A DNA stretch of 64,000 bases from Mucilaginibacter_A sp965201005 (GTDB taxonomy: Bacteria; Bacteroidota; Bacteroidia; Sphingobacteriales; Sphingobacteriaceae), in the NCBI RefSeq assembly GCF_965201005.1, contig NZ_OZ241747.1, positions 1,116,001 through 1,180,000 on the forward strand, read 5' to 3'. This document shows, piece after piece, positions 42,306 to 50,886 of this stretch. The position numbers and the translations under genes were made by a program. Below the pieces are notes generated by a model, which made no database searches, had not been told where the DNA came from, and was given only the letters and a program-made list of their open reading frames with translations. Position 1 is the first letter of the stretch, and each line of letters starts with the position of its first letter.

Positions 42306-42686
42306 TTACGCTTTCATTTTTATCGATAAATCGTGCATTGCAGTATAAAATATCGGCAGTTGCGAAAATAAACTTTCAGCCAGAACCTGATTGTAAGTGT
42401 GCACTGATGCGTTTCTTTTCAGCAGAATATCAGACCAAATGGTTTCATCATCAATAATATTTTCGGCATAAGCAGCAGCAAAAACAGATCGCGGACTGTT
42501 TAAATTAATAATGCCTCTTTTTTCTAAAAAACGTTTTAAAGTTTTCCAGGATAAATCAAAGCAATATTCAAAACGTTGTATGGCACCGTCCCGCTCCAGT
42601 TCTGATGGGTTTTTTAATAATGCAACTTTAAAAGTTGCTAATGCATGCTCAAAAGTAGCCAGTTTTTCTTCAAAATAATCGTTCAT
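42306..42686 (-). CDS. HEPN-domain protein, HI0074-like nucleotidyltransferase partner
   Basis: A 126-residue all-helical HEPN protein. EYCFDLSWKTLKRFLEKRGI is the classic HI0074 region, and RNASVHTYNQ near residue 90 is the R-x4-H motif. Counterparts are partners of MNT nucleotidyltransferases; in some pairs the HEPN protein is an RNase toxin that the MNT protein AMPylates, in others the pair has no known toxicity. Start taken at 42686 for its ATGA overlap with the upstream stop; an ATG 6 nt further upstream is also in frame. Confidence 0.85.
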   Translation of the reverse strand: MNDYFEEKLATFEHALATFKVALLKNPSELERDGAIQRFEYCFDLSWKTLKRFLEKRGIINLNSPRSVFAAAYAENIIDDETIWSDILLKRNASVHTYNQVLAESLFSQLPIFYTAMHDLSIKMKA

Positions 42687-42976
42687 AGCCATTCAATATT
42701 TCTCATTGCAACAGTTTTAAATTGCTGATCTACTTCCTGGAAGTTGACCAAGTCAATATTATACAGCATCGGTAACTCTTCAATTTCAATACTGATTTTT
42801 GATAATTGTTGGTTTGAAATAGGTTCATCTGCCAGCAAACCCAAGTCGATATCTGCTCTGCGCAATTCGGATAAATTGGCTTGCGATCCAAAAATAAAAG
42901 CACGGTAGTTAGTGTTAGATAAATTTTTTTCTAAAATTTCTTTTAACCAAAAAAGTATTTGCTGCCGTCTCTTCAT
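42683..42976 (-). CDS. MNT-family nucleotidyltransferase
   Basis: A 97-residue minimal nucleotidyltransferase. The GS-x10-D-x-D motif appears in FIFGSQANLSELRRADIDLG, whose Gly-Ser and Asp pair form the active site. It lies directly upstream of the HEPN gene and overlaps it by 4 nt, the standard MNT/HEPN operon. The pair might modify nucleic acid or protein targets or act as a toxin-antitoxin unit. Spacing to the CocE gene on the other strand is 52 bp. Confidence 0.88.
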   Translation of the reverse strand: MKRRQQILFWLKEILEKNLSNTNYRAFIFGSQANLSELRRADIDLGLLADEPISNQQLSKISIEIEELPMLYNIDLVNFQEVDQQFKTVAMRNIEWL

Positions 42977-43028
42977 CTAAAAGCAAATATATCTAAATCA
43001 TTAAGCTGAATAAACTAAATTTAACTCG

Positions 43029-44900
43029 ATGAAAACGATAAATCTAATGCTTCTTTTATGCCTGTTTTTTTGGCGGGCATCGGCACAAACAAACACAAAC
43101 CCGGATGCAGCTTACATCAAAGAAAATTATACCAAATACGAATACCAGATCCCGATGCGCGACGGCAAAAAGCTGTTCACTTCTGTTTATGTGCCTAAAG
43201 ACAGGTCGAAAAAATATCCGTTTATGATGGACCGGACGCCGTATAGTGTGGCACCTTACGGAGCGGATCTGTACAAAAGCAACCTCGGCCCGTCGCCATT
43301 ATTTTTGCATGATGGCTACATTTTCGTTTATCAGGACGTGCGCGGCCGCTGGATGAGCGAAGGGATTTATGAGGAAATGACGCCGGAAAAGGACGTTCAT
43401 CCCACCAAAAAAGACGTTGATGAAAGCACAGATACTTACGATACGATCGATTGGCTTCTAAAAAACATTTCGAACAATAACGGAAAAGTTGGCGTTTGGG
43501 GAATTTCTTATCCCGGATTTTACACAACAACGGCTTTGCTGAGCAGGCATCCGGCATTAGTTGCCGCTTCTCCGCAGGCACCAATTGCAGATCTTTGGCG
43601 TGATGACGGCTGGCACAACGGTGCTTTTATGCTGGTTGCCAATTTTGGTTTTTATCCGGGATTTACAAATCGGCAGAATGATAAACCAACGCAACAAAGG
43701 GCTACAGAATTTAATGCCGGGACAGAAGATGGTTACAATTTTTTTATGAAAATGGCCACCATGAAAAACACAAACGATCTGTATTATAAAGATACCATCC
43801 GTTTGTGGAACGAAATGTTGGATCACCCGGATTATGACCAGCATTGGAAAGACCGCAATGTGCTCACACATTTAACCGATATAAAAACAGCAACGCTGGT
43901 AACAGGCGGCTGGTACGATGCGGAAGATTTGTACGGTGCCATCAATACGTATAAAACTTTGGTGAAAAATAATCCGAAAACGCCTGTTTACTTTGCGATG
44001 GGGCCTTGGGTGCACGGCGGCTGGGCTCGGGGCAATGGCGATCATTTGGGTGATGTTAGCTTTGGCGGGCCGACCGGTCCGTATTATCGTGAAAATATTG
44101 AGTTTAAGTTTTTTAGCCATTATTTAAAAGGTACGGAACTGGATCTGGCACCGGTAAATGTTTTTGAAACGGGCAGCAATCAATGGAAAACCTTTCGGAA
44201 ATGGCCGCCGGAAGCTGCAAAAGAGAAAAATCTATATTTTTTACCTAACGGGAAACTTTCTTTCGATCCGCCAAAAACCAATGCTTCTTTTACCAGCTAT
44301 ATTTCTGATCCGAACAAACCAGTACCATTTATCAACGGAACTTCGATGGATATGGACCGCGAATACATGACGGCCGACCAGCGTTTTGCCGCCACGCGCC
44401 CAGACGTTTTAACTTATCAAACCGATGTTTTGGCGGATGATGTGACGCTGGCCGGAAACATCTGGGCAAACCTGAAAGTTGCGATCAGCGGCACCGATGC
44501 AGATTTTGTAGTAAAAGTAATCGACGTTTACCCGGATTCTATACGCAATACTTCTTTTACCGGCATAAATGTTGTCCTATCGCATTACGAACAAATGGTT
44601 AGGAGCGAAGCCATGCGCGGAAAATACCGCAACAGCTTCTCCAAGCCGGAACCTTTTGTGCCCGGCAAGATCACGCCGGTAAACTTTGAGCTGCAAGACA
44701 TTTTGCACACTTTCAAAAAAGGCCATCGCATCCTGGTGCAGGTGCAAAGTACCTGGTTCCCGCTGATTGACCGCAACCCGCAGCAGTTTATGAATATTAT
44801 GAAAGCCAAACCGGAAGATTTTAAGAAAGCTACGATTAAGGTTTTTGAAGGCGGGAATGAGGCGAGCTTTTTAAAGGTGCGGGTTTTGGGCGAAATGTAA
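43029..44900 (+). CDS. CocE/NonD family secreted hydrolase (X-Pro dipeptidyl-peptidase S15)
   Basis: A 623-residue exported alpha/beta hydrolase. The signal peptide is MKTINLMLLLCLFFWRASAQ. GISYPG contains nucleophile Ser160, WYDAEDLYGA is near the Asp, and the His is in FAMGPWVHGGWARGN. A C-terminal X-Pro domain (jelly-roll) starts near DVLADDVTLAGNIWANLKVA. Members cleave acyl esters, glutaryl or X-Pro amides. Substrate unknown. A 12-mer at 43047 is inside the signal peptide codons (MLLL), and two more are at 44281 and 44548. Confidence 0.88.
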   Translation: MKTINLMLLLCLFFWRASAQTNTNPDAAYIKENYTKYEYQIPMRDGKKLFTSVYVPKDRSKKYPFMMDRTPYSVAPYGADLYKSNLGPSPLFLHDGYIFVYQDVRGRWMSEGIYEEMTPEKDVHPTKKDVDESTDTYDTIDWLLKNISNNNGKVGVWGISYPGFYTTTALLSRHPALVAASPQAPIADLWRDDGWHNGAFMLVANFGFYPGFTNRQNDKPTQQRATEFNAGTEDGYNFFMKMATMKNTNDLYYKDTIRLWNEMLDHPDYDQHWKDRNVLTHLTDIKTATLVTGGWYDAEDLYGAINTYKTLVKNNPKTPVYFAMGPWVHGGWARGNGDHLGDVSFGGPTGPYYRENIEFKFFSHYLKGTELDLAPVNVFETGSNQWKTFRKWPPEAAKEKNLYFLPNGKLSFDPPKTNASFTSYISDPNKPVPFINGTSMDMDREYMTADQRFAATRPDVLTYQTDVLADDVTLAGNIWANLKVAISGTDADFVVKVIDVYPDSIRNTSFTGINVVLSHYEQMVRSEAMRGKYRNSFSKPEPFVPGKITPVNFELQDILHTFKKGHRILVQVQSTWFPLIDRNPQQFMNIMKAKPEDFKKATIKVFEGGNEASFLKVRVLGEM

Positions 44901-45059
44901 AATATAAATGATTAGAAATCCTTAGATCAAAGAGAAGGGAAATTAAAAACCCAGCTTGTGGGTTTTAAAATTCAAAACCTTAATTAAATTCAAAGTTTAG
45001 TTTCATCAAAATAATTGTAATTTGATCTAACATTATTCGCTAATAATCAGACATTGTTT

Positions 45060-46547
45060 ATGAAAAAATCTTTTACGCTCGCTATACTAATTTTGCTCTT
45101 TGCAATAAATGCTTTTGCTAAAACTGCAACGGTACATTTGATGATAAAAAACTTTAAAGGTTCTGTTTCGGTTTATGATCCCAATTGCGTTATGATCTTG
45201 CAAAAAAGCGATTTATAGAGCTTAGTTTAGATGCCCATGGATATGCATCCTATACAATGGATACAAATCAACCAACTTATCTCTTTTTACAGTCAGTATC
45301 CAATAATGCTTTTCACTGGTGCCTTTTTTTATCCCCTGGAGATGAGCTTTTTTTATCGGCTGATTTTTCAAAAAAGGACAATCAGGTTACAGTAAAAGGT
45401 AAAGGCAGCAACAACAACCAGCCTGAAATTTTTGCATTGACCAATATGGATATGCAGCCCTTTAATGATGAAAAAAATCCAGACCAGGTGATCGCTGCCA
45501 TCAACAAACAGTATTTGCTGAATAAAACCATATTAACAAATTATATAAAAGCAAACAAACCTTCCGCTGAATTTATCAAGAATGCTATGGTTAACTTAAA
45601 ATATTTTGCCCCTGCAAACTATTATGAATTTAGTCATAACCACACTCTCTTTATGTCGAAACAAGAATTAAAACCATGGTTAAGAATCCAGGATAGCCTG
45701 TTTGCAACTGTAAAACTAAGTAATGATGAGGCCTTAAATGCCTATAATTATAATAAGCTGGTAGATAATTTTGTAATGCGTGAAGCAGAAGCTGCAAAAA
45801 TGGAATATGAAGCTAACCCGGCAGAATTTTACCATCGTTGGTTTAAAGCGAATCCCGCTAAAGGGAAAAAAGAATATAACGGCACGCAAACAGGCGTTTT
45901 AAATAATATGATTATCGACAAATATTTTAGTGGAAAAGCTGCCGAGTATGCATACGGTCAGACCATAAAACTTAAATTTGTAAGAGCAGATTATCCGGCA
46001 GTTGTTTCGATGTTCAATCATTTTAAGAAAGAATTTCCTGCAAGTGTGTATCTTAAAGGATTTAGTCCCTACCATCGCTGAGTTAGTAAAAAAACAACAG
46101 CAAACATTTAACACCGAAACTATTTTTGTTAAAAACAACGGCACACAGCTCAATACACTCAAGGACGTGCTGGCACTAACGAAAGGCAAAACCGCACTGG
46201 TAGATATGTGGGGAACCTGGTGCAGCCCTTGCAGAACGGAAATAGAAAAAAATGCTTTGAAATTAGAGGCTCATTTCAAAGGCAAAAATGTCAATTTTAT
46301 CTATATATCGAATGAAGACATTGCACGAGAGCAAGAATGGAAAAAAGCGATTGCCTATTTCCAGATTGGAGGGATGCACATTTTGGCCAATCCTAGACTG
46401 ACAAAAGATATTATGAACAAAGTTAAGGCAATGGGTTATCCTACCTATATCATTATTAAAAAAGATGGAAGTTATAGGCAAACAACATCGCAACTTCCGG
46501 TAAATCTCCAAGCAATGATTAAAGAAATTGAAGTTGCTAACTTGTAA
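45060..46547 (+). pseudogene. Secreted thioredoxin-like (TlpA family) protein split by two frameshifts
   Basis: Three reading frames join into one ~495-residue protein. Frame 1 (45060 to about 45185) begins MKKSFTLAILILLFAINAFA, a signal peptide. Frame 2 (about 45185 to 46075) begins RYDLAKKRFIELSLDAHGYA and is the N-terminal domain common in Bacteroidetes TlpA relatives. Frame 3 (about 46040 to 46547) carries KTALVDMWGTWCSPCRTEIE, the thioredoxin active site CSPC, then cis-Pro region GYPTYIIIKKDGS. Shifts lie near 45180-45190 and 46045-46070. Neither shift is next to a long homopolymer. Decay is preferred over sequencing error but not proved. If intact, it would be a periplasmic disulfide reductase or resembling factor. 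Confidence 0.75.
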
Positions 46548-46579
46548 TATCTCAGGTGGCGACCTTGTTTAAAATTTAG

Positions 46580-46739
46580 AGCCTGTTTAAATTTCTATCA
46601 TCAAAATTTATGATGCTTCTTTTATGCCTATAAATTTTGCTTTTGCATACTGTTCCAATGTAAATAGTGCAATAATCCAATGATTTTTAGGTGATAAAAG
46701 AAGCATAGAAAACGTATTGACCAAATTTAAAACAGGCTC
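46580..46739. repeat. Symmetric ~160-bp inverted-repeat element, possible miniature mobile element
   Basis: The 483 bp between the broken thioredoxin gene and mraZ have no real gene. GAGCCTGTTTAAATTT (46580) is matched by AAATTTAAAACAGGCTC ending at 46739, an inverted repeat with one extra base. The 12-mer occurs forward at 46613 and reverse at 46695, both 33 bp from their end, so the element is symmetric over about 45 bp each side. Ends and size resemble a MITE or an internally deleted insertion sequence. No clear target duplication is seen. A TT-core 12-mer lies further on at 46898. Confidence 0.6.
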
Positions 46740-46961
46740 TTGTAATTCAAGCACCTTATAATTGAGATTTTCTAATCCAACTGAAACCAATATTATAAAA
46801 AGTATTTTTTCTAGCTATAACTACAACATTCTATAATTCTTTCTTAAATCATTTCCCCAAAAATCCCTGTCCGCCACTGCGGATTTTTTTATGCCCGTAA
46901 AAAAAGCATTCCAATAAATTATCTGCATAAAACCTCTAAAAAACTTTGTTGAAAACTTTTA

Positions 46962-46987
46962 GTGGGGAATTGTGGTAAAAGGTGGTA
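46962..46987 (+). promoter_or_regulatory. MraZ operator (three GTGG repeats)
   Basis: GTGGGG at 46962, GTGGTA at 46972 and GTGGTA at 46982 form three direct repeats spaced exactly 10 bp apart, 44-69 bp upstream of mraZ. MraZ of other bacteria binds just such repeats and represses its own dcw cluster. A TACTTTTA sequence at 46995-47002, close to the Bacteroidetes -7 element, directly follows, so bound MraZ would block the promoter. Confidence 0.8.
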
Positions 46988-47030
46988 ATTTTTATACTTT
47001 TACTCATTAAATATTACCCTAACCAGGATA

Positions 47031-47495
47031 ATGCCGCATTTTTTAGGTGAATTTGAATGTAAGCTTGATGCAAAGGGGCGGATGATGATCCCTTCTAACC
47101 TCAGGAAACAGCTTCCGGAAGCTGAACGTGAGGGACTTGTGATCAATCGGGGATTTGAAAAACACCTGGTGGTTTATCCGCGCAAGGAGTGGGATTTGAT
47201 ACTGGATGATCTGTCAAAATTGAATCAATACGAAAAAAAGAACCGTGATTTTGTAAGATATTTTACCCGCGGGGCAACAGAAATCGTTCCGGATGCCGCC
47301 GGAAGGGTACTTTTTCCGAAAGCATTACTGGATTATGCCGGTATCGGAACAGATGTGGTGCTGGCCGGCAACTTGAATAAAATAGAAGTTTGGGCAAAAG
47401 CCGCATACGACGAACAATTGGACAATGAACCGGAAAATTTTGCCAACCTGGCGGAAGAAGTAATGGGCAACAAAAAAAATGGTACAAACGAGTAG
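47031..47495 (+). CDS. mraZ: Transcriptional regulator MraZ
   Basis: A 154-residue protein with two SpoVT/AbrB-like units, each with a D-x-x-G-R signature (DAKGRMMIPSNLR and DAAGRVLFPKALL). MraZ forms a ring oligomer and represses the dcw cluster by binding repeated GTGG boxes, which are present 44 bp upstream. It is the first gene of the 15-kb cell-division and wall operon and overlaps rsmH by 17 nt. Length fits the family. Confidence 0.96.
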   Translation: MPHFLGEFECKLDAKGRMMIPSNLRKQLPEAEREGLVINRGFEKHLVVYPRKEWDLILDDLSKLNQYEKKNRDFVRYFTRGATEIVPDAAGRVLFPKALLDYAGIGTDVVLAGNLNKIEVWAKAAYDEQLDNEPENFANLAEEVMGNKKNGTNE

Positions 47496-48390
47496 CTACC
47501 ACACACCTGTAATGCTGCAGCAATGCATCGATGCACTGGCTATAAAGCCAAATGGTATTTATGTGGACGTAACTTTTGGCGGCGGCGGCCATTCTAAAAA
47601 AATATTAGATAAATTAGGCAAAAAAGGCCGTTTGCTGGCTTTTGATCAGGATGAAGATGCCAGGCAAAACGTGCCTGATGATGATCGTTTTACTTTTGTA
47701 GAACAAAATTTTAAATATTTAAAAAATTCCTGCCGGTTGTACGATGCGCTTCCGGTTGACGGGATTTTGGCCGATCTGGGCGTTTCCTCACATCAGTTTG
47801 ATGAAGCAGAACGCGGTTTTTCTGTCCGTTTTGATGCTGATCTGGATATGCGGATGAACAAAAGCGGTGAACTGACTGCGCAGAAAATCATCAACACTTA
47901 TGCTGAAGAAGAGCTGCACCGCATTTTCGGGATGTACGGTGAATTGCAAAACGCAAAAACGCTGGCAAAAACAGTAGTAACGGCACGGTTAAATCAGCCA
48001 ATCAATACCATTGCAGAACTGAAAACAGCAATCCGGAACCTGATCCCGAAAGGAAAAGAAAATAAGTACCTGGCGCAGGTTTTCCAGGCTTTGCGGATCG
48101 AAGTAAACCAGGAACTGGAGGCTTTGCAGGAATTTTTGCTGCAAACCGCTGATGTGCTGGTTTCGGGCGGCAGGCTGGTGGTGATGTCATATCATTCGCT
48201 GGAAGACCGACTGGTAAAAAACTTTATTGCCAAAGGAAAATTTCGCGGAGAAGTAGAAAAGGATTTTTTCGGAAATGATTTGAAACCGTTTGATAGTTTT
48301 AGTCGCGGTGCCCTGACAGCTTCCGAAGAAGAAATAAAAATGAACAACCGGGCACGCAGTGCCAAATTAAGGATAGCTGTAAAAAGATGA
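47479..48390 (+). CDS. rsmH: 16S rRNA (cytosine1402-N4)-methyltransferase
   Basis: A 303-residue SAM-dependent methyltransferase (former MraW). The SAM-binding part starts YVDVTFGGGGHSKKIL and LLAFDQDEDA. ILADLGVSSHQFDEAERGFS and LDMRMN hold the active site, and VMSYHSLEDRLVKNF is the C-terminal signature. It methylates C1402 of 16S rRNA in the P site. Overlaps mraZ and ends with a 4-nt overlap with the FtsL-like gene. Confidence 0.96.
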   Translation: MVQTSSYHTPVMLQQCIDALAIKPNGIYVDVTFGGGGHSKKILDKLGKKGRLLAFDQDEDARQNVPDDDRFTFVEQNFKYLKNSCRLYDALPVDGILADLGVSSHQFDEAERGFSVRFDADLDMRMNKSGELTAQKIINTYAEEELHRIFGMYGELQNAKTLAKTVVTARLNQPINTIAELKTAIRNLIPKGKENKYLAQVFQALRIEVNQELEALQEFLLQTADVLVSGGRLVVMSYHSLEDRLVKNFIAKGKFRGEVEKDFFGNDLKPFDSFSRGALTASEEEIKMNNRARSAKLRIAVKR

Positions 48391-48791
48391 ACCGTTTACG
48401 TGCAGAAATTCTGGAGGAAGAACTGGAAAAGGAATTAATTGTGGAAGAAAAGCCGCCTGTCGGCAAAATCCCGGACAATTTTTTTACACTGTTTTTTCAA
48501 AAAGGAGTGGTTTCTACCGAAGCCGCAACCCGCATGTTGCCCTTTATTTTTTTTGTAGCTTTTTTGGCGATGGTTTACATTGCCAACCGACATATGGCCG
48601 AAAATACCATGCGGGAGATTGATAAACTATCTAAACAGGTAAAAGAACTGAGCTGGGACTATAAAACCACCAAAGCAGAATTAGCATTTAAAAGCACACT
48701 GACAGAAGTAGAAAAACGGACCGATACTTTGGGGTTAAAAACTTCTGTAGAACCTCCGCAAAAAATTATGGTGACCACCGATGAGCATTAG
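48387..48791 (+). CDS. FtsL-like cell division protein
   Basis: A 134-residue bitopic protein: cytosolic N terminus, a TM helix (MLPFIFFVAFLAMVYIAN), then a coiled-coil segment (MREIDKLSKQVKELSWDYKT). That arrangement is FtsL-like and its place between rsmH and the PBP gene is the FtsL position of the dcw cluster. Bacteroidetes FtsL is too divergent to align with the E. coli protein. It likely links FtsI and FtsQ at the division site. Overlaps the PBP gene by 11 nt. Confidence 0.85.
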   Translation: MNRLRAEILEEELEKELIVEEKPPVGKIPDNFFTLFFQKGVVSTEAATRMLPFIFFVAFLAMVYIANRHMAENTMREIDKLSKQVKELSWDYKTTKAELAFKSTLTEVEKRTDTLGLKTSVEPPQKIMVTTDEH

Positions 48792-50886
48792 GACCAACAT
48801 ATTGCTGCGTGTATATCTGGCTTTTGGCCTGATTGTGTTATTTGCTGGGGCAGTAATGGTGCAACTGTGCCGTGTGCAGTTTTTACAGGGTAAAAAATGG
48901 ACAGCCATGCAGGACAGTATTTCTGTTCGGTACAAAGACATCGAAGCAAGCCGCGGAAATATTTTTGCAATAGACGGCAGTATGCTGGCCACTTCTGTGC
49001 CTGAATATGAGTTGCACATGGATATGGTTGGTGGTGCTATTGCGGAAGACAAAGTTTTTTATGGTAAGGTAGATTCACTGGCGATGAAACTATCTTCGTT
49101 TTTTGGGGATAAATCATTCCGTGACTATTCCAGGATTTTGCGCAATGCACGCCGCGATAAAGTGAGGTATCTGCTGTTAAAAAGAAATGTTTCTTTTCAA
49201 GATCTCAAGAAAATTAAAAAATTTCCATTGTTCAGTATGGGGCATTATGGCAGTTGTTTAATTGTGATTACAAACAACAAGCGTATTTTGCCTTATAAAT
49301 CATTGGCAGCCAGAACCATTGGTTATAAAAATGAAAATGTTAAAAATCCGGTTGGATTAGAAGGAGCCTATGCTTCTTTTATCAATGGAGAAACGGGCAA
49401 ACGGCTGGAGCAGCGCATTGTAGGTAATGTTTGGAAACCTGTAAATGATGATTTTGAGATTGCGCCAAAAGAAGGTGCCGATATAATTTCTACACTCGAT
49501 GTAAATTTTCAGGACGTTGCCCAAAGTGCATTGTTAAAGCAGCTGGCCATTAGTGATGCAGATCATGGTGCGGTAATTTTGATGGAAGTAAAAACAGGAG
49601 AGGTGCGCGCGGTTGCCAATTTTACCAAAGTGGCACCAGGGCAGTATAAAGAAAAATTTAATTATGCAATTGCCGGAAATCAGGATCCGGGTTCAACCTT
49701 TAAACTGGCCTCTTATATGGCTTTGCTGGAAGATCATAAAATAGATACCAACACGCTTATCGGTACAGGATATTATCAGATCCCGGGGAAGTTAATTAAA
49801 GATTCGCATCCAAAAATACAAACCATAACAGCAAAACAAGCTTTTGAGGAATCATCAAATGCGGCGATCGCTAAGATGGTAAACACCAGTTATGCAAACG
49901 ATCAGTCAAAATTTACCGATCATTTATACGATTGGCATCTAAATGAAAAGATGGGGCTGCAAATCCCGGGTGAAGCGCAGCCGGTCATCAAAAACCCTAA
50001 AAACCGTAGTTGGAACAAAAATATGACGTTGCCGCAAATGGCTTATGGCTATGAAATGCAATTGACCCCTTTAAAAATGCTCTCCTTTTATAACGCCGTG
50101 GCTAATAACGGAAAGTACATCGCCCCGATTTTTGTGCGGGAAATACGAAGGTTGGGCAATCCCATCCAGCAATTTGAAGCCCGTGTAATCAATGAAAAAA
50201 TATGTTCGGACAATACACTGCGCAAAATAAAAAAGATGCTGGAAGGCGTAGTGGACGATAAAAAGTTTGGCTCCGGTTATCACGTTATCCATAATCCGTT
50301 ATACAAAATTGCCGGCAAAACCGGTACGGCACAAGTAGCCGACGGAAACAGAGGATATAAAGTAAAAAGTCAGTATCAGGCTTCTTTTGTAGGCTATTTT
50401 CCGGCCGATAACCCAAAATATTCTATGATCGTGGTGATTAACGATCCGAAAGGTGCTTACTACGGCGCGCTGGTTTCGGGGCCGGTTTTTAGGGAAATTG
50501 CAGATAAGGTTTATTCCATTGATCTGGACATCAATCAAACTGAGACCAATTTACACTTCACGGACAACATCCGGAAAACGCCAAAAACGAAAACGGGTCA
50601 GCAAAAAGCGGTACAGGAAGTTTACAGCAAGTTCGGGCTGAAACCGCTTTACGCTAAAAATAAAGAAGCGGCCATTGATAGTAACGACGGTATTGAAAGC
50701 GAAACGGCTGCTAAAAAAGGTGCTGTCCCATCAACATTAGGTATGGGTTTGCGCGATGCTTTGTTTATCATGGGAAATTCGGGCTATAAAGTTTCTGTAA
50801 TTGGCAGCGGAACGGTGATCAGGCAATCAGTGGATGCGGGCAGCATGATCCCGAAAGGTTCTAAAATTGTACTCGAACTGGAATGA
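48781..50886 (+). CDS. ftsI: Division penicillin-binding protein with PASTA domain
   Basis: A 701-residue class B PBP (FtsI/PBP3). A TM anchor (LLRVYLAFGLIVLFAGAVMV) and a pedestal domain precede the transpeptidase. The active-site Ser305 is in STFK, SSN is at 358-360, and KTG is at 513-515 (AGKTGTAQ). A single C-terminal PASTA domain (residues about 640-701) follows a Lys-rich linker, as in other Bacteroidetes. It crosslinks septal peptidoglycan. A 12-mer copy at 49370 is read in frame as YASFI. Confidence 0.94.
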   Translation: MSIRTNILLRVYLAFGLIVLFAGAVMVQLCRVQFLQGKKWTAMQDSISVRYKDIEASRGNIFAIDGSMLATSVPEYELHMDMVGGAIAEDKVFYGKVDSLAMKLSSFFGDKSFRDYSRILRNARRDKVRYLLLKRNVSFQDLKKIKKFPLFSMGHYGSCLIVITNNKRILPYKSLAARTIGYKNENVKNPVGLEGAYASFINGETGKRLEQRIVGNVWKPVNDDFEIAPKEGADIISTLDVNFQDVAQSALLKQLAISDADHGAVILMEVKTGEVRAVANFTKVAPGQYKEKFNYAIAGNQDPGSTFKLASYMALLEDHKIDTNTLIGTGYYQIPGKLIKDSHPKIQTITAKQAFEESSNAAIAKMVNTSYANDQSKFTDHLYDWHLNEKMGLQIPGEAQPVIKNPKNRSWNKNMTLPQMAYGYEMQLTPLKMLSFYNAVANNGKYIAPIFVREIRRLGNPIQQFEARVINEKICSDNTLRKIKKMLEGVVDDKKFGSGYHVIHNPLYKIAGKTGTAQVADGNRGYKVKSQYQASFVGYFPADNPKYSMIVVINDPKGAYYGALVSGPVFREIADKVYSIDLDINQTETNLHFTDNIRKTPKTKTGQQKAVQEVYSKFGLKPLYAKNKEAAIDSNDGIESETAAKKGAVPSTLGMGLRDALFIMGNSGYKVSVIGSGTVIRQSVDAGSMIPKGSKIVLELE

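Noticed and set aside
46580..46739. The inverted-repeat element as a complete insertion sequence
   Set aside because: It is only about 160 bp, contains no transposase and shows no clear target duplication.
46608..46790. 60-codon minus-strand open frame before mraZ
   Set aside because: It covers the symmetric inverted-repeat element and ends in the motif-encoded IKEAS, with no homology recognised.
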